Shown: positions 47,501 through 59,640, numbered from the stretch's first letter. The stretch: 64,000 nt of DNA from Rhea pennata (GCF_028389875.1 NC_084670.1:36229155-36293154), one strand, 5' to 3'. Program-made: numbers and translations. The notes: a model not told the origin generated them from the sequence alone.

Positions 47501-50312
47501 ATGGAGCGCTTCAGAAGCTGCAGTACAAGCTAGGCAGCACTCTGTTCCAGATATTCCTGAGGTAAAGGCATGCATAGGCAAACAAGAAGTTTCTACCGTT
47601 TGAGACCAATCCCACCATGACTGAAAGATTGGTTTCTGCTGCCTGCACCAGCTGGAAGTGTTTGCTGTGGCAGAATTTGAAGGCAGTGATGTTACTGTTC
47701 TACCTGGCTGCTGGTCCTTCTTTAGTGCGAGCGCTGCCTGGGGAAACACTCTCTGTAACGCTTTTAGGAGTCTCTCCAGAGTCCTCTGAAGCAGTGGCTT
47801 ACAAACGGCTGACAGCGGTTGCGCGGGCGAAGCCACAGCCCTCTGCGAAGCTGGTGCAATCTTCCGCAGAGCCTCCGCAAAATCTCTTGCTGCTACTTCA
47901 ATGGCAGCGATGTCTATCTGCAGCTTCTGTCGACTCGTGTATATCCGTGGGTAGTGTCGGCGCAAAGCACAGAGGGCAGCTTCAGCACAGAGAGACTGAA
48001 TGTCGGCTCCACAGTATCCTAATGAGCAAGACAAGAATGCAGTGTCATGTCAGTCTCAGGCAGCACAAAGAAGTCAGGGACATGGCTGCCAAAGGGCAGC
48101 TTGTCAAGTCTCTGTCTGCGGCCCAAACAGGAACTGTTCAGCGGGTGATTTGAAAAGAGTTACCGCTCTGCAGAGCAGTTCCTTTATGGGGTTTGCAGCT
48201 GGATATCCTGTGCTTAGGAAGCCCCTGTGAGAGCAAACTTTTTGCTGCTGAGGAAGATGCCCCCCAAACCCTTTGGTGTTCTGAGAGACAAAACAAGGCA
48301 AGTGGACAGGAACCTGCCACCGTGGTAGCAACCAAGTCCTGCCAGCCGGCTCAGGGGCAAATTCTGTGGCAAGGCACAGGGGCTTGCTTACTGCCTGGTA
48401 CAAGCTTGGACTCTTTCAGCATGCAGTCACGTGCAGGTGCTCAATGCATTTTTGATCTTACCAACACATTTTTCAGCCAGCTCCTCAAGAATTGCATCCA
48501 GCGGCTTAGGGCTCCAGGCTCTCGTGTGAATCTTGAGAATCTCTTTTCGAGCCTACATACAAAACGATGGCGTTTTGCTTTACGTTCGTCTCTCAGGGAA
48601 AAACAAACAAACAACCCCACAAACACTCTCCCGTTCATATAACTGCCAGTTTTACACTGCTAGAAAGGCAGGAACTTTAGAGTTCTCTTAACGCACTGCC
48701 TGCTCTCCCAAGTTCAGTGATTCTCAGTTTGCCACGTTCAGCTCTTTGTGAGGAGCAGGAAGCAAACGAAAGGCATTTCCGGCATCTATAAAGAGGCGAG
48801 TCTCCACAGGTATGAGACTGAACGCTCTTGGGGGAAAAAAGGTAGTCTAAAGCTTAGGTGGAAAGAGATTCCTCAGAGAAGATTCTCAAATCCTCAGAGA
48901 AGACCCTCTCCAATTCATCAAAACTTCATGGTGACAGACTCATCAGTTAATCAAGTCTGCCATTCTCACAGGTTGTTCTGCAAAGTAGTGCCAGCGCTCT
49001 CTTTCAAGTTGCTACAAGTCCTACCAAGAGGAACGAAAACTGTGGCTCAAAGCGCTAGCCCAGAAAATGTCAGGCTTTGCCTGTGTTTCACCTCCGATCT
49101 TTGCCAGAGATGCACTCAAGTGTTCCCTGCTACAAGGACTAATCACAGGAGGGATTTTGAGATGACTTCTACAGGAGCGAATCATACGATAACTCTGTTT
49201 CATGCTACCCTCTCTGCTGCTCATGAGAGCAGACAAACACGTGGGCACCATTTCTTCCCTTCTTCCCTGCTCTGTGGTACTGCGTGGGTGCACGGTTGTC
49301 TTGCAAAGAAAGACTTGGCCACATTAGCAGGAGGGTGACTAAAAGGGGTCTTACCTCTTTATTGGGCAAGGCGAAAAGGAACTCTCTGTCAAAACGACCC
49401 GGCCTCCGCAAAGCAGGGTCTAGGGAGTCGAGTCTGTTGGTGGCTCCAATGACCACAATCTCTCCTCTGCTCTCTAAGCCATCCATAAGCGCCAGAAGCG
49501 TTGTGAAAAGAGAACTAACAAAAGAACAAGGGTTGATTCACTGGTTTGGGAAGTGCTGCTCCATTCGGCATGACTTTCTCCAGTGGCCACTCCAAAGGAT
49601 AAGCTCTTCTGGATGAGATGTTGGTTAGTGGAAGGACTCACGTCAAGACAAACAAACAGCACACAGGGTAACCAGAGACCTTGTGCTGACACCCAGCTTA
49701 GCACGTGCTTTTCAGCTCCGGTGTGTAAAATCACCTGAGGCTGAGCATCATGGTGCTCTAAGATTTCAGCATGAATTAGTGTGTCATGTAAAGGCACCAG
49801 GCTGGTCTTCTTTTTGCAGAAATCAAACAGATTGCGTGTAAATGCAGAAGAAAAGAAAGAGAAAAGAAGAAAGAAAAGTGCCATACCTATGAATTTGATC
49901 CTGGTGACTGGACCGCACAGGGGCAAGACCATCTATCTCATCAAAGAAAATAATTGAAGGCCGCATCTTGTAGGCCTGGAAGGAAAGTGCAGACACTGCA
50001 ACTGTGGCCTAGGTAGAACACAGCACTACTCAAAGGGGACAGGCATGAAAAAACACTGTGGCTGCAAAGTCACCAGCCCTGGACTTTCAGAGCACCATCA
50101 GGGACCTCTGCTCTCTGAGACAAAGGGGTAAGTGGCACAAGTAACAGAAGCCAGCAGCCTGCGCCAAGCAGCTGTGACTGCTCCTGGGAACAGATGGCTC
50201 CAGGAATTTGCACAGCTGCTGGGCAACCAGAGAGCAGAGTCAGGCCTTCAGTAACTCAATTACAGGCTCTGGAGGCAAGCCGCCAGTGCAATGATTCAAT
50301 GACCATGTGCTG

Positions 50313-50344
<32 letters not shown>

Positions 50345-52719
50345 GTTTTTTGGGGGGTGGGGTGAGGGTGGCTTTTTTTTGTTTTGTGTGTGTGTCTGTG
50401 TAGTATGGCAGGGGAGCAGGAGGAGGAGGGAATCTTTGATCTAGTGAATTCTCCTGCTTATTGATATGTCTTTGCCAGCACACCTGCAAGATTCCAAGCC
50501 GCTGATCCAAAGCAGGATGACACTGAGAAAGGAAACACTAACATTCCCACTTCAATGGGAGAAACCAACCAAATACGCAGAAGACCAAGTTCTCTAGGAA
50601 GACATCCAGCACAGAACTACTCCAGCACCGCTCTGACACAACAGAGTGCACATTTCCACCTTACCTGCTCAAATAATAAACGGAGCTGGCACTCAGATTC
50701 TCCCACCCATTCACTCAGGCAGTCAGCACCTTTCCTCATGAAGAAGGAAATTCTCCTGTCGCCTTGGCTGCATTCGTTAGCAAGTGCCCGAGCTACCAGG
50801 GTCTTTCCAGTCCCTGGTGGGCCATAGAATAGACAGCCTCTGTAACGAAAAATGAAAATATAAATAAATAAATAATGAAAAAGGAGAGAGTTGCATGGCT
50901 CTGACCAAAACACCAAAAAGTGCCTACTACAAGCCCCACCCCTAAAGCAAACAAGCCTTTCCTCCTAACTAAAACACTTCCAGTACTTCCAGGAGTAGCA
51001 GCAGGCAGAGCTCAAGTGGCAGAAAAGTCAAAACAGGTGCAAGCTCTCACAAGAGGCAAGACTTGACACTAACAGCCTTCTCTTAGCCATTAAATCAATG
51101 AACACTACCCCTCCTCCCAAAGAGAAGAACACATTCATGTTAAAAAGAATGCACCCCAACAGTAAGCTCTCTGTGAGTGATTGCATCTCACAGCACAGAA
51201 CCAATATAACTATGTAAGAAGCAGACTATTTTTATTTTAGTCTAAGCATCACAGGCGCAGCAACGTTTCAGTTGGAAGTCCTAAGGCTTACAGGACTGAT
51301 TCTCATTGTAAGAGAGCAGCCACCAAGCCTTTAACTATGGCAAGGCATTGCCTGCAGTTGGAGTCTGCCTAATACAGTCCGGATTTGTTCCATTTTTAAG
51401 ACATCACTTCTTAACACCCCTGCAAAATCTCAGCAGGGGTGACCACAACTTTTCAAGCACCCAGCTGTACGGACACCTCGGGTTCCTATTCTCCTGAGCA
51501 CGGCGGCGTTAGCTTGTGCACTTCTAATGCGCCTTCTGTTACCTTGGGGGTTGCAGTTTGAATCTCTCAAAGAACTCTGGATAAAGTAACGGGAAAATGA
51601 CTATCTCTTTCAAAGCTGAAATGTGGTCAGAGAGACCCCCCACGCCATCAAACCGCACCTGAAGAGAAATTCAACAGAACACAGTTCGTAGGTTAGAGAA
51701 AGCTGCCCCCGAGGAAAGGCTTCATCAGAAATTGTCATCTGCCAGCAGAAAGGAGATGCTGAGGACAGCTTTGAAGTTCCTTCAGAGAAAACTGTGACCC
51801 GAGGCAGCCATAGACAGCCCAGCACGCAAAGATTTCATCAGCCCTGGAAAAGTCCCCACCAAAGCCATAAGTGACAAATACTTACTGAGCCATCTATTTG
51901 CACTGGAGCGACTGGATCAGCCACATCTGTTCCAGTTTTCTTTGGATCCTTGCCATTTCTCTCAAATCCCTTTCCCCCAGAGTTCTGGGGAAGACACCTG
52001 GTGTGAATGAAGGAGAAAGGGAAAGGCGCCTTCTGAATGAACATGCAGCTGGAGGGATTCTGGTTTCTTTCATGTTGGCAAGGGAGGGCAGGAGCACTTA
52101 CAAACTTGCATAAACTTCCCAGAAAGTAAAATAGTCATGGGAATTGATTTGTCTTCAATAGCCAAGAGTAAAGAAAGACGGGTGGGCCTGTGTGGCATTA
52201 GACTAGCTGAGTGATCATTTTTACATCCCTAAGTGCTCAGACCCAGCAATAGCCGTCATTCTCCGTGCTCTAGCTGCTCACAGAATCCAAGGAGCCTTTG
52301 TCAGCAATAAGGCCATGAACACTTGGTTGGGAAGCTTCCTTGTTTCGGAACGCTTCCAGGCAGAACTAGTGATCTCAGTTCCAAGGGGAAAGACGTGTCT
52401 GGAGTTGAGTGACTGAAAAACCCCCACCACAGTGCTTCTAACAAGTCTGATTTATTTTCATATGGCTTGCCAGAGCAGTGCAAAGTCACCATAGTCTAGG
52501 AGTGCCCCCCTTATGCCCCCTGCTTTCCTCTGCACTTAATGTTCAAAGCTGCTGCCCAAAGCAGCCGCACAAGGAATGGCCAGCATGACTGGCCAGCACA
52601 CCTGCCTTTGCTTCCCGTAGACTTCTGCCCCCTGCCATAGGCAGACCACGCAGCGTCACGCAGAGCTTGGAAAGCAAATGCAGAGCTTTCAGCAGGCTGG
52701 ACCGCCTGCGTCAAGCAGC
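41587..52719 (-). CDS. ATAD2: ATAD2-like AAA+ ATPase gene, right copy (AAA core complete)
   Basis: Exons on the - strand, 5' to 3': 52719-52602, 51997-51886, 51658-51543, 50839-50665, 49975-49887, 49514-49355, 48552-48462, 48018-47704, 46983-46857, 46496-46313, 45532-45347, 44663-44528, 44368 to about 44246, 42676-42633 (weak), 42555-42427 and 41628-41587 (TAG stop). All recognised introns have conventional ends and phases join. Domains: pre-AAA segment, complete AAA1 with [15 protein letters not shown] and GATNRLD, degenerate AAA2 (GEPGCGQS), and the ATAD2 C-terminus. The bromodomain is missing, as in the left copy. Two residues in AAA1 differ from the left copy at usually conserved sites: Cys instead of Arg in GESERQLR, and Phe instead of Val in the [11 protein letters not shown] segment. 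Start codon and first exons are unresolved. Likely an expressed or recently expressed paralogue, but there is no transcript evidence. Confidence 0.87.
44246..44663 (-). other. ATAD2: End of AAA2 and pre-bromodomain exon, right copy
   Basis: Exon 44663-44528 carries [20 protein letters not shown] and ends AASKRKA. Exon 44368 onward carries [15 protein letters not shown] and then departs from the family. A poly(A) run here (44226-44236 on the + strand) is 3 bp shorter than its mirror. As in the left arm, bromodomain text does not follow. Confidence 0.7.
50665..50839 (-). other. ATAD2: Walker A exon, right copy, with Arg-to-Cys change
   Basis: Mirror of 20303-20477. It keeps [13 protein letters not shown] and the [12 protein letters not shown] segment, but the following Arg is Cys (a C-to-T change at a CpG in the coding strand, CGC to TGC). 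The left copy has the conserved Arg. Confidence 0.9.
51079..52090. other. About 1.0-kb segment present only in the right arm
   Basis: Mirror sums jump from 71142 to 72150 across this segment. On the left side the flanking words AGTGCTCCT and TGAAGGCTG are directly joined near 20065. Because it carries two exons that the family needs, the simplest reading is a deletion in the left arm and not an insertion in the right. Confidence 0.9.
51543..51997 (-). other. ATAD2: Two right-only exons: pre-AAA segment and start of AAA1
   Basis: Exon 51997-51886 (112 bp) follows a TTCACACCAG acceptor and reads [20 protein letters not shown], then a VAPVQIDGS end, like the segment before AAA1 in ATAD2. Exon 51658-51543 (116 bp) reads [18 protein letters not shown] and [15 protein letters not shown], the conserved start of AAA1. 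Donors are GTAAGT and GTAAC. Together they make exactly 76 codons. They lie in the roughly 1,008-bp segment that the left arm lacks. Confidence 0.92.
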
Positions 52720-53159
52720 CTGCCGACGGAAAAGACTGTCTAGACATAAGTTCTCAGTCTTCTTTAAAATCAGTGCAGACTACACAACGGGTAGCATTCA
52801 AAACTGGATACAAATACAGACGATTTAATGCCCTACGGACCATGGGAATACGGAGCGTCATAGCCAGCGCTGTCTTTACAATCACAATTGCTCCCAACAT
52901 CTTCATTTACACTAAGCAGAACACAGCTGTGTGGAATTTCCCATAGGAACAAGAACTCACCTCCACTTGTATGTTGAATGAAATGAAGCTACTTTGAATC
53001 GTGTGCCAGAAGCAACTAAAAATACATGAACATTTATCCACAGACTCTCCCTCTAAGTAAGTTGCCTACATGCGTCAAGAAAATCATTTCTGTACTTCAC
53101 AATGAAATCGTCTAGTGACGGTTTCTGGAAGGGGATTCTGGCTTCAAGTGCAGAACACA

Positions 53160-53255
53160 AGGGTTACATGCTCTAGGTGACCTGCTGAGCGGGGAGGTTG
53201 GACTAGATGATCTCTGGAGGGCCCTTCCAACATTACTGATTCTGTGATTCTATGA
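53160..53255 (+). mobile_element. CR1 LINE 3' end fragment (right arm)
   Basis: Mirror of 18895-18990, reading GGTTGGACTAGATGATCTCT and ending TTCTGTGATTCTATGA. Confidence 0.9.
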
Positions 53256-53514
53256 TTTCAGCTGCAGAATCTCAGCCACTCCCTCCAGAATCGTCTCATC
53301 ACTGGCCCCCAAAGCATGCCTTCCTGAAAACTGCTGGCTAGTGGAAGTCTCTCTAAGGCTGAGGATCACCTCTCCCAAAGAAAAAAATCTTGCCGCCTCT
53401 ACACTGAGGTCGGACTGGCACGGTTACAAGGGTTACGGTTGTTCCATTACTCGGTGCTGGGAGTGACACCACTGCCGATAAACAAGAGCTGTCACTAGCT
53501 GTACGCCCACCAAC

Positions 53515-53626
53515 CTGTTTGGTCTTTTGCCGACAGGGCTTTGTGACCGAGCACATGTAGACGTAGCTCCTTGTGTGGGAGAAGAAGACGGCCCTGAACA
53601 AAATGTCTTAGCTTCTCCCAACTCCG
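53515..53626 (-). other. Candidate exon before AAA1 (right)
   Basis: Mirror of 18524-18635 with the same splice-like edges and at least one synonymous-type change. Same uncertainty about its reading frame. Confidence 0.35.
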
Positions 53627-54430
53627 CTGAAAGCAAAACATTTACAAGAATATTGCACATCACATGCTTTTCAGGTACAGCTGGTTCGTCAACAAGGCAG
53701 GAAGTGGGATGGGTTTCACCATCTTGAACTCCAGACCAGAGGAAAGTTCTCAGTGTTTTTTACCAAGGCACAGGGCAAGTGAACTAAATGCACACCTGCT
53801 TCTGAAGGAGAACTGAAAGTCAGAACAGAGCACAAAAAGCAAGCGGGCTCTGCTACTATGCTTTTGAGGACACACAGGTCATTTGTTTTACTTCTGCGTG
53901 GACATCTTTCTTTTAAACTTGGGAAGTTCAGCTACAGAAAGAGCAAAGCTTATTCTGTGAAACCTTGATAAGAGCAGAGCAGTGAAACCCCAAGAAGGTA
54001 CTGCAAGCTGTAAACAACAAGTAGAGGAAGAAACTGAGTTCTAACCAGGCATCTACGAAAAACCGTGGGGGTTTTTACTTGCAGAATGAAGGCAAGGAAT
54101 TGAAATAACCGTGGTGCGCAGGTGTATAGATTTTTGTTCACAAAATTATGCCCCACCTATACACAAGAAACTGGCCCTTCAGAGAGGCTCTGTGAATATC
54201 GCACTTTGCAGTGCAGCTTGATCCTGCACCACGGTTTTGCTTGGGTGAAGGTTATGCTGCTTCCGAGTATCCTCGCCACTTTCGCCTTCTGGGTGTTCAC
54301 CCCCTTTGGACAACCCTGTACTTCCAGAACCTAGATAACATTTCTTATTTGTGTGCACACATCTACACTGTCATTCAAGAACTGATATCCCCCTTAAATG
54401 CAGAAAATCAGCCCTGCAGAGACACTGTGC

Positions 54431-55321
54431 CTATAACCTACATTCCAGTGGCTCTCGAGAGCATATGACGGTTTGCCTTGGTCGAAGGCTACGCTGCTTC
54501 GGAGGGTCTTTGCAAACTGCCTCCTTTTGGTTTTCATTTTCTTCTGATGACCCTGCAATTACAGTACCTAAGATATCATTCCTGGTGCCTATACGGTATC
54601 CTTCAAGAACTTCTGTCCCCTCTATGCACAAGAAATCAGCCCTGCAGAGAAACTGTGCCCATAACCTACATTCCAGTGGCTCTCGATAGCATATGCCAGT
54701 TTGCCTTGGTCGAAGGCTACGCTGCTTCAGAGGGTCTTTGCCATCTGCCTCTTCTTGATTTTCACCTTCTTCTGTTGACCCTGTAATTACAGTACCTAAG
54801 ATATCATTCCTGGTGCCTATATGGTATCCTTCAAGAACGTCTCTCCCCTCTATGCACAAGAAATCAGCCCTGCAGAGAAACTGTGCCCATAACCTACATT
54901 CCAGTGGCTCTCGATAGCATATGGCAGTTTGCCTTCGTCGAAGGCTATACTGCTTTGGAGGGTCGTTGCCATCTGCCGCCTTTCGGTTTTCATCTTCTTC
55001 TGTTGACCCTGTAATTACAGTATCTAAGATATCATTCCTGGTGCCTATACAGTTTCCTTCAAGAACTTCTGTCCCACCACTTCTTGCCACCAGCCTCCAT
55101 GAGCGTAACAAGGGGCCACATTCTGCTGTCACCTTGCTTAGCAACGAGGCAGCTACCATGAGAAGAGCTATTTCAGAAAGTTCCCTCTCAGTATTGCAAG
55201 GTAGTGCTTCCGGGACATTTTTGGAATGTCCTGACAGCAGCAAGACTTCATCTGCTTCTGTGGTTTCAGATCTTGCCTCTGCCATAGCTCTGCCACGGGC
55301 AATAACAGGGAAGTTCCCCAA
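54431..55321 (-). CDS. 296-codon open frame of three 76-residue tandem repeats
   Basis: An ATG-started frame begins MGNFPVIARGRAMAEARSET, and after about 80 codons enters three head-to-tail units of 228 bp (76 residues) with no stop between them. Unit cores start at 55008, 54780 and 54552. Each unit has a GTRNDILGTVI-like word, an acidic EE-rich stretch, a basic SLRPRQT-type box with CYREPLECRLW, and a FLCRADFLCIE word. The basic box resembles the ATAD2 N-terminal YNLRQR region. The parts between boxes look like former introns (AG and GTTATG sites are still visible), so the frame may be a fortuitous read-through of duplicated exon plus intron, or a new coding repeat. In the left arm the same region is interrupted. 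The frame ends at TAG in the third unit. Confidence 0.45.
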   Translation of the reverse strand: MGNFPVIARGRAMAEARSETTEADEVLLLSGHSKNVPEALPCNTERELSEIALLMVAASLLSKVTAECGPLLRSWRLVARSGGTEVLEGNCIGTRNDILDTVITGSTEEDENRKAADGNDPPKQYSLRRRQTAICYREPLECRLWAQFLCRADFLCIEGRDVLEGYHIGTRNDILGTVITGSTEEGENQEEADGKDPLKQRSLRPRQTGICYREPLECRLWAQFLCRADFLCIEGTEVLEGYRIGTRNDILGTVIAGSSEENENQKEAVCKDPPKQRSLRPRQTVICSREPLECRL

Positions 55322-55786
55322 CGAGAAAAAAAGGAGTCTGATGCCTACAGAGAAAGTTTATGCCAGGAGCTTCTGTTTAGGAACTGGAAATTCTTCTGTG
55401 AAAGATGGTCGGAATGCCAAACATGGAGCATCCCTACCTAGCAAGCTCTTACTAATACCCTCTCACATTAATAGCTGGATGCCAGGTAAGGAATGGACGT
55501 GGCCTCTTCAATGGCCAGCTTACCCACTCCGAGTAATTTCATTCTATTCCTTGGCTAGCATTGCCTTTTCCTTGTCTGAACCAAAACAGTAGTTCTGCTT
55601 TCTGAATGACGGAGATAAAAATTGCATGGGGCACACAGGCAGAGCACAAGGAAAACAGGGAAAGGAGTCTGGGGTCTCTACCAGCCCCCCTCCCTCACCC
55701 TCTAGCACTCTCCTCTTTCATCAGAGATGGAGGAATGTCTTGCCCTTAGAATCCCAGAGTTTTCACTTTGCCCATGAAAGAATTGC

Positions 55787-56388
55787 CTCATACTCTCACC
55801 TCCCAGTCAACGCACGCTTTTCAGCAGCTTTCTACAAGCAACTGCCTTCTCCTGAAAACCTTCAAGTGTCCTCTGGCTCATCCAATGCAAAGTTACTAAG
55901 GCCCTTCATGACTTATCCTCGTTCCTCATCCCATTTCCCACTGCATACGACAGCCCCCGATTCCAAACGGGCCCTCACAACAGCTTCCATCAGCTACCTG
56001 CGCAACACACAAACGCAGAAGCGCTACATTCGGCCGATCTCTGTACTCGGCAGGAGCTTTTCCTACACATCCAGTGGTCTACCTTGCTTCCTGAAAATTC
56101 CCGTGATGCTGCTCAAAGGCCATGAACCCTGATGAACAGGTTAGTGCTGACATCATCCCTGCTTACCACTCGGAGTCAGACTCTCCCTTTCTTTGCGTTC
56201 CCCGCCTGTCTAGAGCCAGCTGCTGACTTCTGCCCTGCCTTAGCTCGTAAGCATTTGGGGAAAGGACCCGTTCTCTTTGCTGACCATCTGCACAGAGTTC
56301 ACAAGGGCAGGGAGGCCCATGTGGAGGCCATGCCTATGGCTTGCAAGCTCTGCGGCAATAGGGAATTATGAAGAGCAGAACAAGAGGC
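55787..56388. other. About 603-bp segment present only in the right arm
   Basis: Mirror sums change from 71763 to 72365 here. The left counterpart joins directly near 15980. A + strand frame (55626-56132) enters it and contains SYLRNTQTQKRYIRPISVLG, but I recognise no family on either strand. Insertion in the right arm and deletion in the left are both possible. Confidence 0.75.
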
Positions 56389-56465
56389 AGTAGTTCAGCT
56401 CGTTTCCCTTTTAGGTGAGGCTCTGGGCTGCAACACGGGGGAGAAAACGGAAAGCCAGAACTAAC

Positions 56466-56535
56466 CGACAATTTCTGCCTCGGGTTCTTGAGTTTCTTCC
56501 TGTTGCTTTCCTTGGCAGTACGTATCCAGATTTTC
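56466..56535 (-). other. Candidate upstream exon (right)
   Basis: Mirror of 15830-15899. The donor edge (CTAAC on the + strand) is kept. At the acceptor side one base differs from the left arm (GATTAG becomes GATCAG), which still leaves an AG. Confidence 0.35.
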
Positions 56536-58074
56536 CTGATCAAAAGGAACAAGAACAATCAGTCCCAATTGTGCTGCAGCTTGGTGCCTACCTAGTAACT
56601 TCATCCAAATGAGGCATATACACAAAAGAGTAGAGTCAGATACAGTTCTTCTACTTCACAAATAGCAAGGAAGGATCCGTGGAGTACAACCACTGAGTGT
56701 TCCTTAGTTTCACAGGAGGTGCGGACTGTGTCAGCTTGCCCTTTTGCAGGCAAAAACATACCAGAAAGTGGGATGAGAAACGGAAAGTCTTTCAACAGAA
56801 GAACTGTAAATGTGTATTTAGTTCGGGGCTCCCTTGCCTCTCCGTGTTCAGTATTATTCATGGCCCAGGAAATGTTGAGATGTTTCTCAAATGTTTTTGT
56901 TTCTCAAAAAATGAAATGCCTAGCGGGCAACGGGAGACCAGAAGAATTCCATTTAGCAAATCAAAGCTGAGGGAGAGGAAACACGGTTGCTGGCTCTAAT
57001 CCTAACAGAAGTTACTGTAGTGGCAGAGGACCACAGGCTAAGCTCACGGGCAATGCTGGCCCAGGAACAGACACACCTGAAGTAGCCAACAGGAAAGTTA
57101 TCATTAGAGAGCAATAATGCAAGTGCTTTTAGACAGCAGTAGGCTTTGGAAGAAGTTATTTCAGCTAAGTTAAAACTGCCACGGCATCATTTTGCTGAGT
57201 GAAATACGTTACTTACACAGAAAGGGTAAGATAAGTGCAGCTGTACTCCTTCTGCAATGGGAGAAGCCTGGAAGCATGTCGAGTCCATCATCTTCTCCAT
57301 GCACACAGAACAGCAAAGGGAAGCAGGCACGAGAAAGTGTTTGAAACAATACATATAATCAGCATGACATTCTAGTACAAAATGATGGAGTCAAATGGAC
57401 ACTTAGCCTTGGAACGTCACCAAACCACCTCTTGCTCTGTCTCACGACCTCCCCTCGCCTTCTCCTGCTCAGGGCACAGCAGCCCCTCCAGAGCAGAGCG
57501 GTGGCCAGAGCAGCCCCCAAGACCTGGGCTCAACTCAGGCTCGCTGGGAAATCTGGGGAGAGGCCAGAGGTGCCTGCAGAGAGGGGAGTCGTACCTGTGC
57601 CAGTGTCCTGTACCCTATCTCCGTGCAGGTCCCTTCAGTCCCTCCATAGCCTTGGTATCTCCTCTCTACTGGTTCTCCTGTGTCCTTTCTGTCCCTACAT
57701 ATACCCCTTCTCTCCCATCCCCTCTATCCTTCCATGCGCCTTCTCTCCCACCGTATCCTTTGTATCTCCTGTCCCCTACATCCTCCCATGTCCCTGCTGT
57801 CACTCCATCTCTTGTCTATCTTCAGTACACTCCATCCTCCCGTGTCCCTTCTGTCTTAACTCTTCCTCTGTGACCCCTCTTTTCCCCCTTCTCCTCCCTT
57901 GCCCCCAGCAAACTAGGGTTGCTCACTGGGCAGCTGCCCCCTCCTGGACGCCTGGGTCCCTGGGAGCAGTCCAGCTGCCCAGAGCTGACGGGGGAGTTTG
58001 GGGTGTCCCCACACCCTTTCCCCATTCCCCAGGACTGCAACCCTGTGGGGCCTTGCCCTACTGCCTGGACCTCC

Positions 58075-59640
58075 ACACTGACACACACCCTGTCCCGGCC
58101 TCCGACCCCTGCCCAGTCCCCGACCCGGTCCGTAATCTGGGCCCGAATCTGGATACACTCCCAATCTCTGACCTGGATTTGGACTCTGGACCAGTCCTCG
58201 ACCTGGCCCCCAACCCAGACCAGGACCCCAGACCGGTCCCCGACCCAGACCTGGTTTCCAGACCAGTCCCTTACTCAGCTCCCAACCTGGACCCAGACTC
58301 TACACCAGTCCCCAGCCTGGACCCTTACCTTGGACCGTTCCACGACCTGGACCAGGTCCCCTGCCTCGTGCCCGATCCAGACCCGGATCCATACCCTCAC
58401 TCGGCCCCCAACCTGGCCCTTGATCCAAACCCCGATCACAGCCCCATCCCCGACCTGGTCACAGTCCTGTATCCCCACCTGGACCCCAACTGAAATCTCG
58501 TCTGCACTCCAATCTCCGACCAGGACCCGGCCCCAGCCCCGGCCCGGCCCCGGCCCCGGCCCCATCCCAAGCGCCACCCCGGCCCCAGCCCCGGCCCCGG
58601 CCCCAGCCCCGGCCCCGGCTCGCCCCATCCCCGGCCCCAGCCGCTGCCGCCGGCCCATGACCCATCCCCGGCCCCACCCCGGCCCCAGCCGCTGCCGCCA
58701 GCGCCCTCCCGCTACCGACCCGGGACCCCGCTGCTGGCCCCGGCCCGAGCCCCGCGAGCAGCCGCGAGCAGCCCCTGCCCGTGGCAGGCGCCGCCCGGAC
58801 ACCTCCGCTCCTCCCAAGCCGCGCTGCCTCTGGGCCCTCCGACGGCTCCGTGTCCGTCGCCTGCCGCTCTCGCCACCTGCGTCCCCCGACGACAGGCCTC
58901 CTCCTCGCTCGCCGGCTCCCTCGGACGACGCCGGTAGGGACACAGCTGCCTCGGACGACGCTGCCGTTACAGACACAGCTGCGTGCTCTGAAAACACCGT
59001 TACGGACACAGCTGCCTGCTCGAAACCGCCGTAACGGACACAGCTGCCTGCTCGAAACCGCCGTTGCCACGACATCCGGGTTCTGCGACGCCGCCGTTGC
59101 CATGACATCCGTGTTCTGCGAGGCCGCCCTTGCCGGGACACCTGGGCCCCTCGGAGGCCTGGCCTCGGCCCCCTCCTGGGCAGCGCGGGCAGAGCACAGG
59201 GCACATCACACGCTGCCAAGCAGCTGCCGCTGCCGCTCCCGGGGCTGCAGCCCAAGGCAGACGGCAGGGCCGATGCTGCGGCGCGGGGCAGGGCAGATCC
59301 CACGGCAGGATCCCAAGGCAGATTCTGCGGCAGGGGCCAGGGCAGGATCCTGCAGCACATCCTGGCGCAGTAGCCCAGGCATCATCCCACTGCAGTTCCC
59401 AGAGCACATCCCAGGGCAGGGTCCTGGGGCAGATGCCCAGGGCAGCATCCTGCTGCATGTCCCAGAGCACATCCCAGGGCACGATCCCGCTGCAGTTCCC
59501 AGGGCACATCCCAGGGCACGATCCCGCTGTAGCAGCCTGGGGCAGGTTCCCACAGCTCCTCCTGCTGGAGTGACTCCCACGGCCCCATACCTGAGGAAGC
59601 GTACGCTCCCCCACCTGGAAACATGGGCCCCTTCCTTGCT
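58075..59640. repeat. Minisatellite and G-rich block (right arm)
   Basis: Mirror of 12750-14290: Pro/Asp-coding CCAACCTGG-type repeats (58075-58490), C-rich CCCCGGCCCCAGCC tract (58500-58760), CpG-rich 32-33 bp units (58900-59130) and the CCCAGGGCA/GGGATGTGC-type minisatellite (59280-59550). The two arms differ in copy number in the G/C-rich part. Long frames through it (for example 353, 371 and 313 codons) are compositional. Confidence 0.8.
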
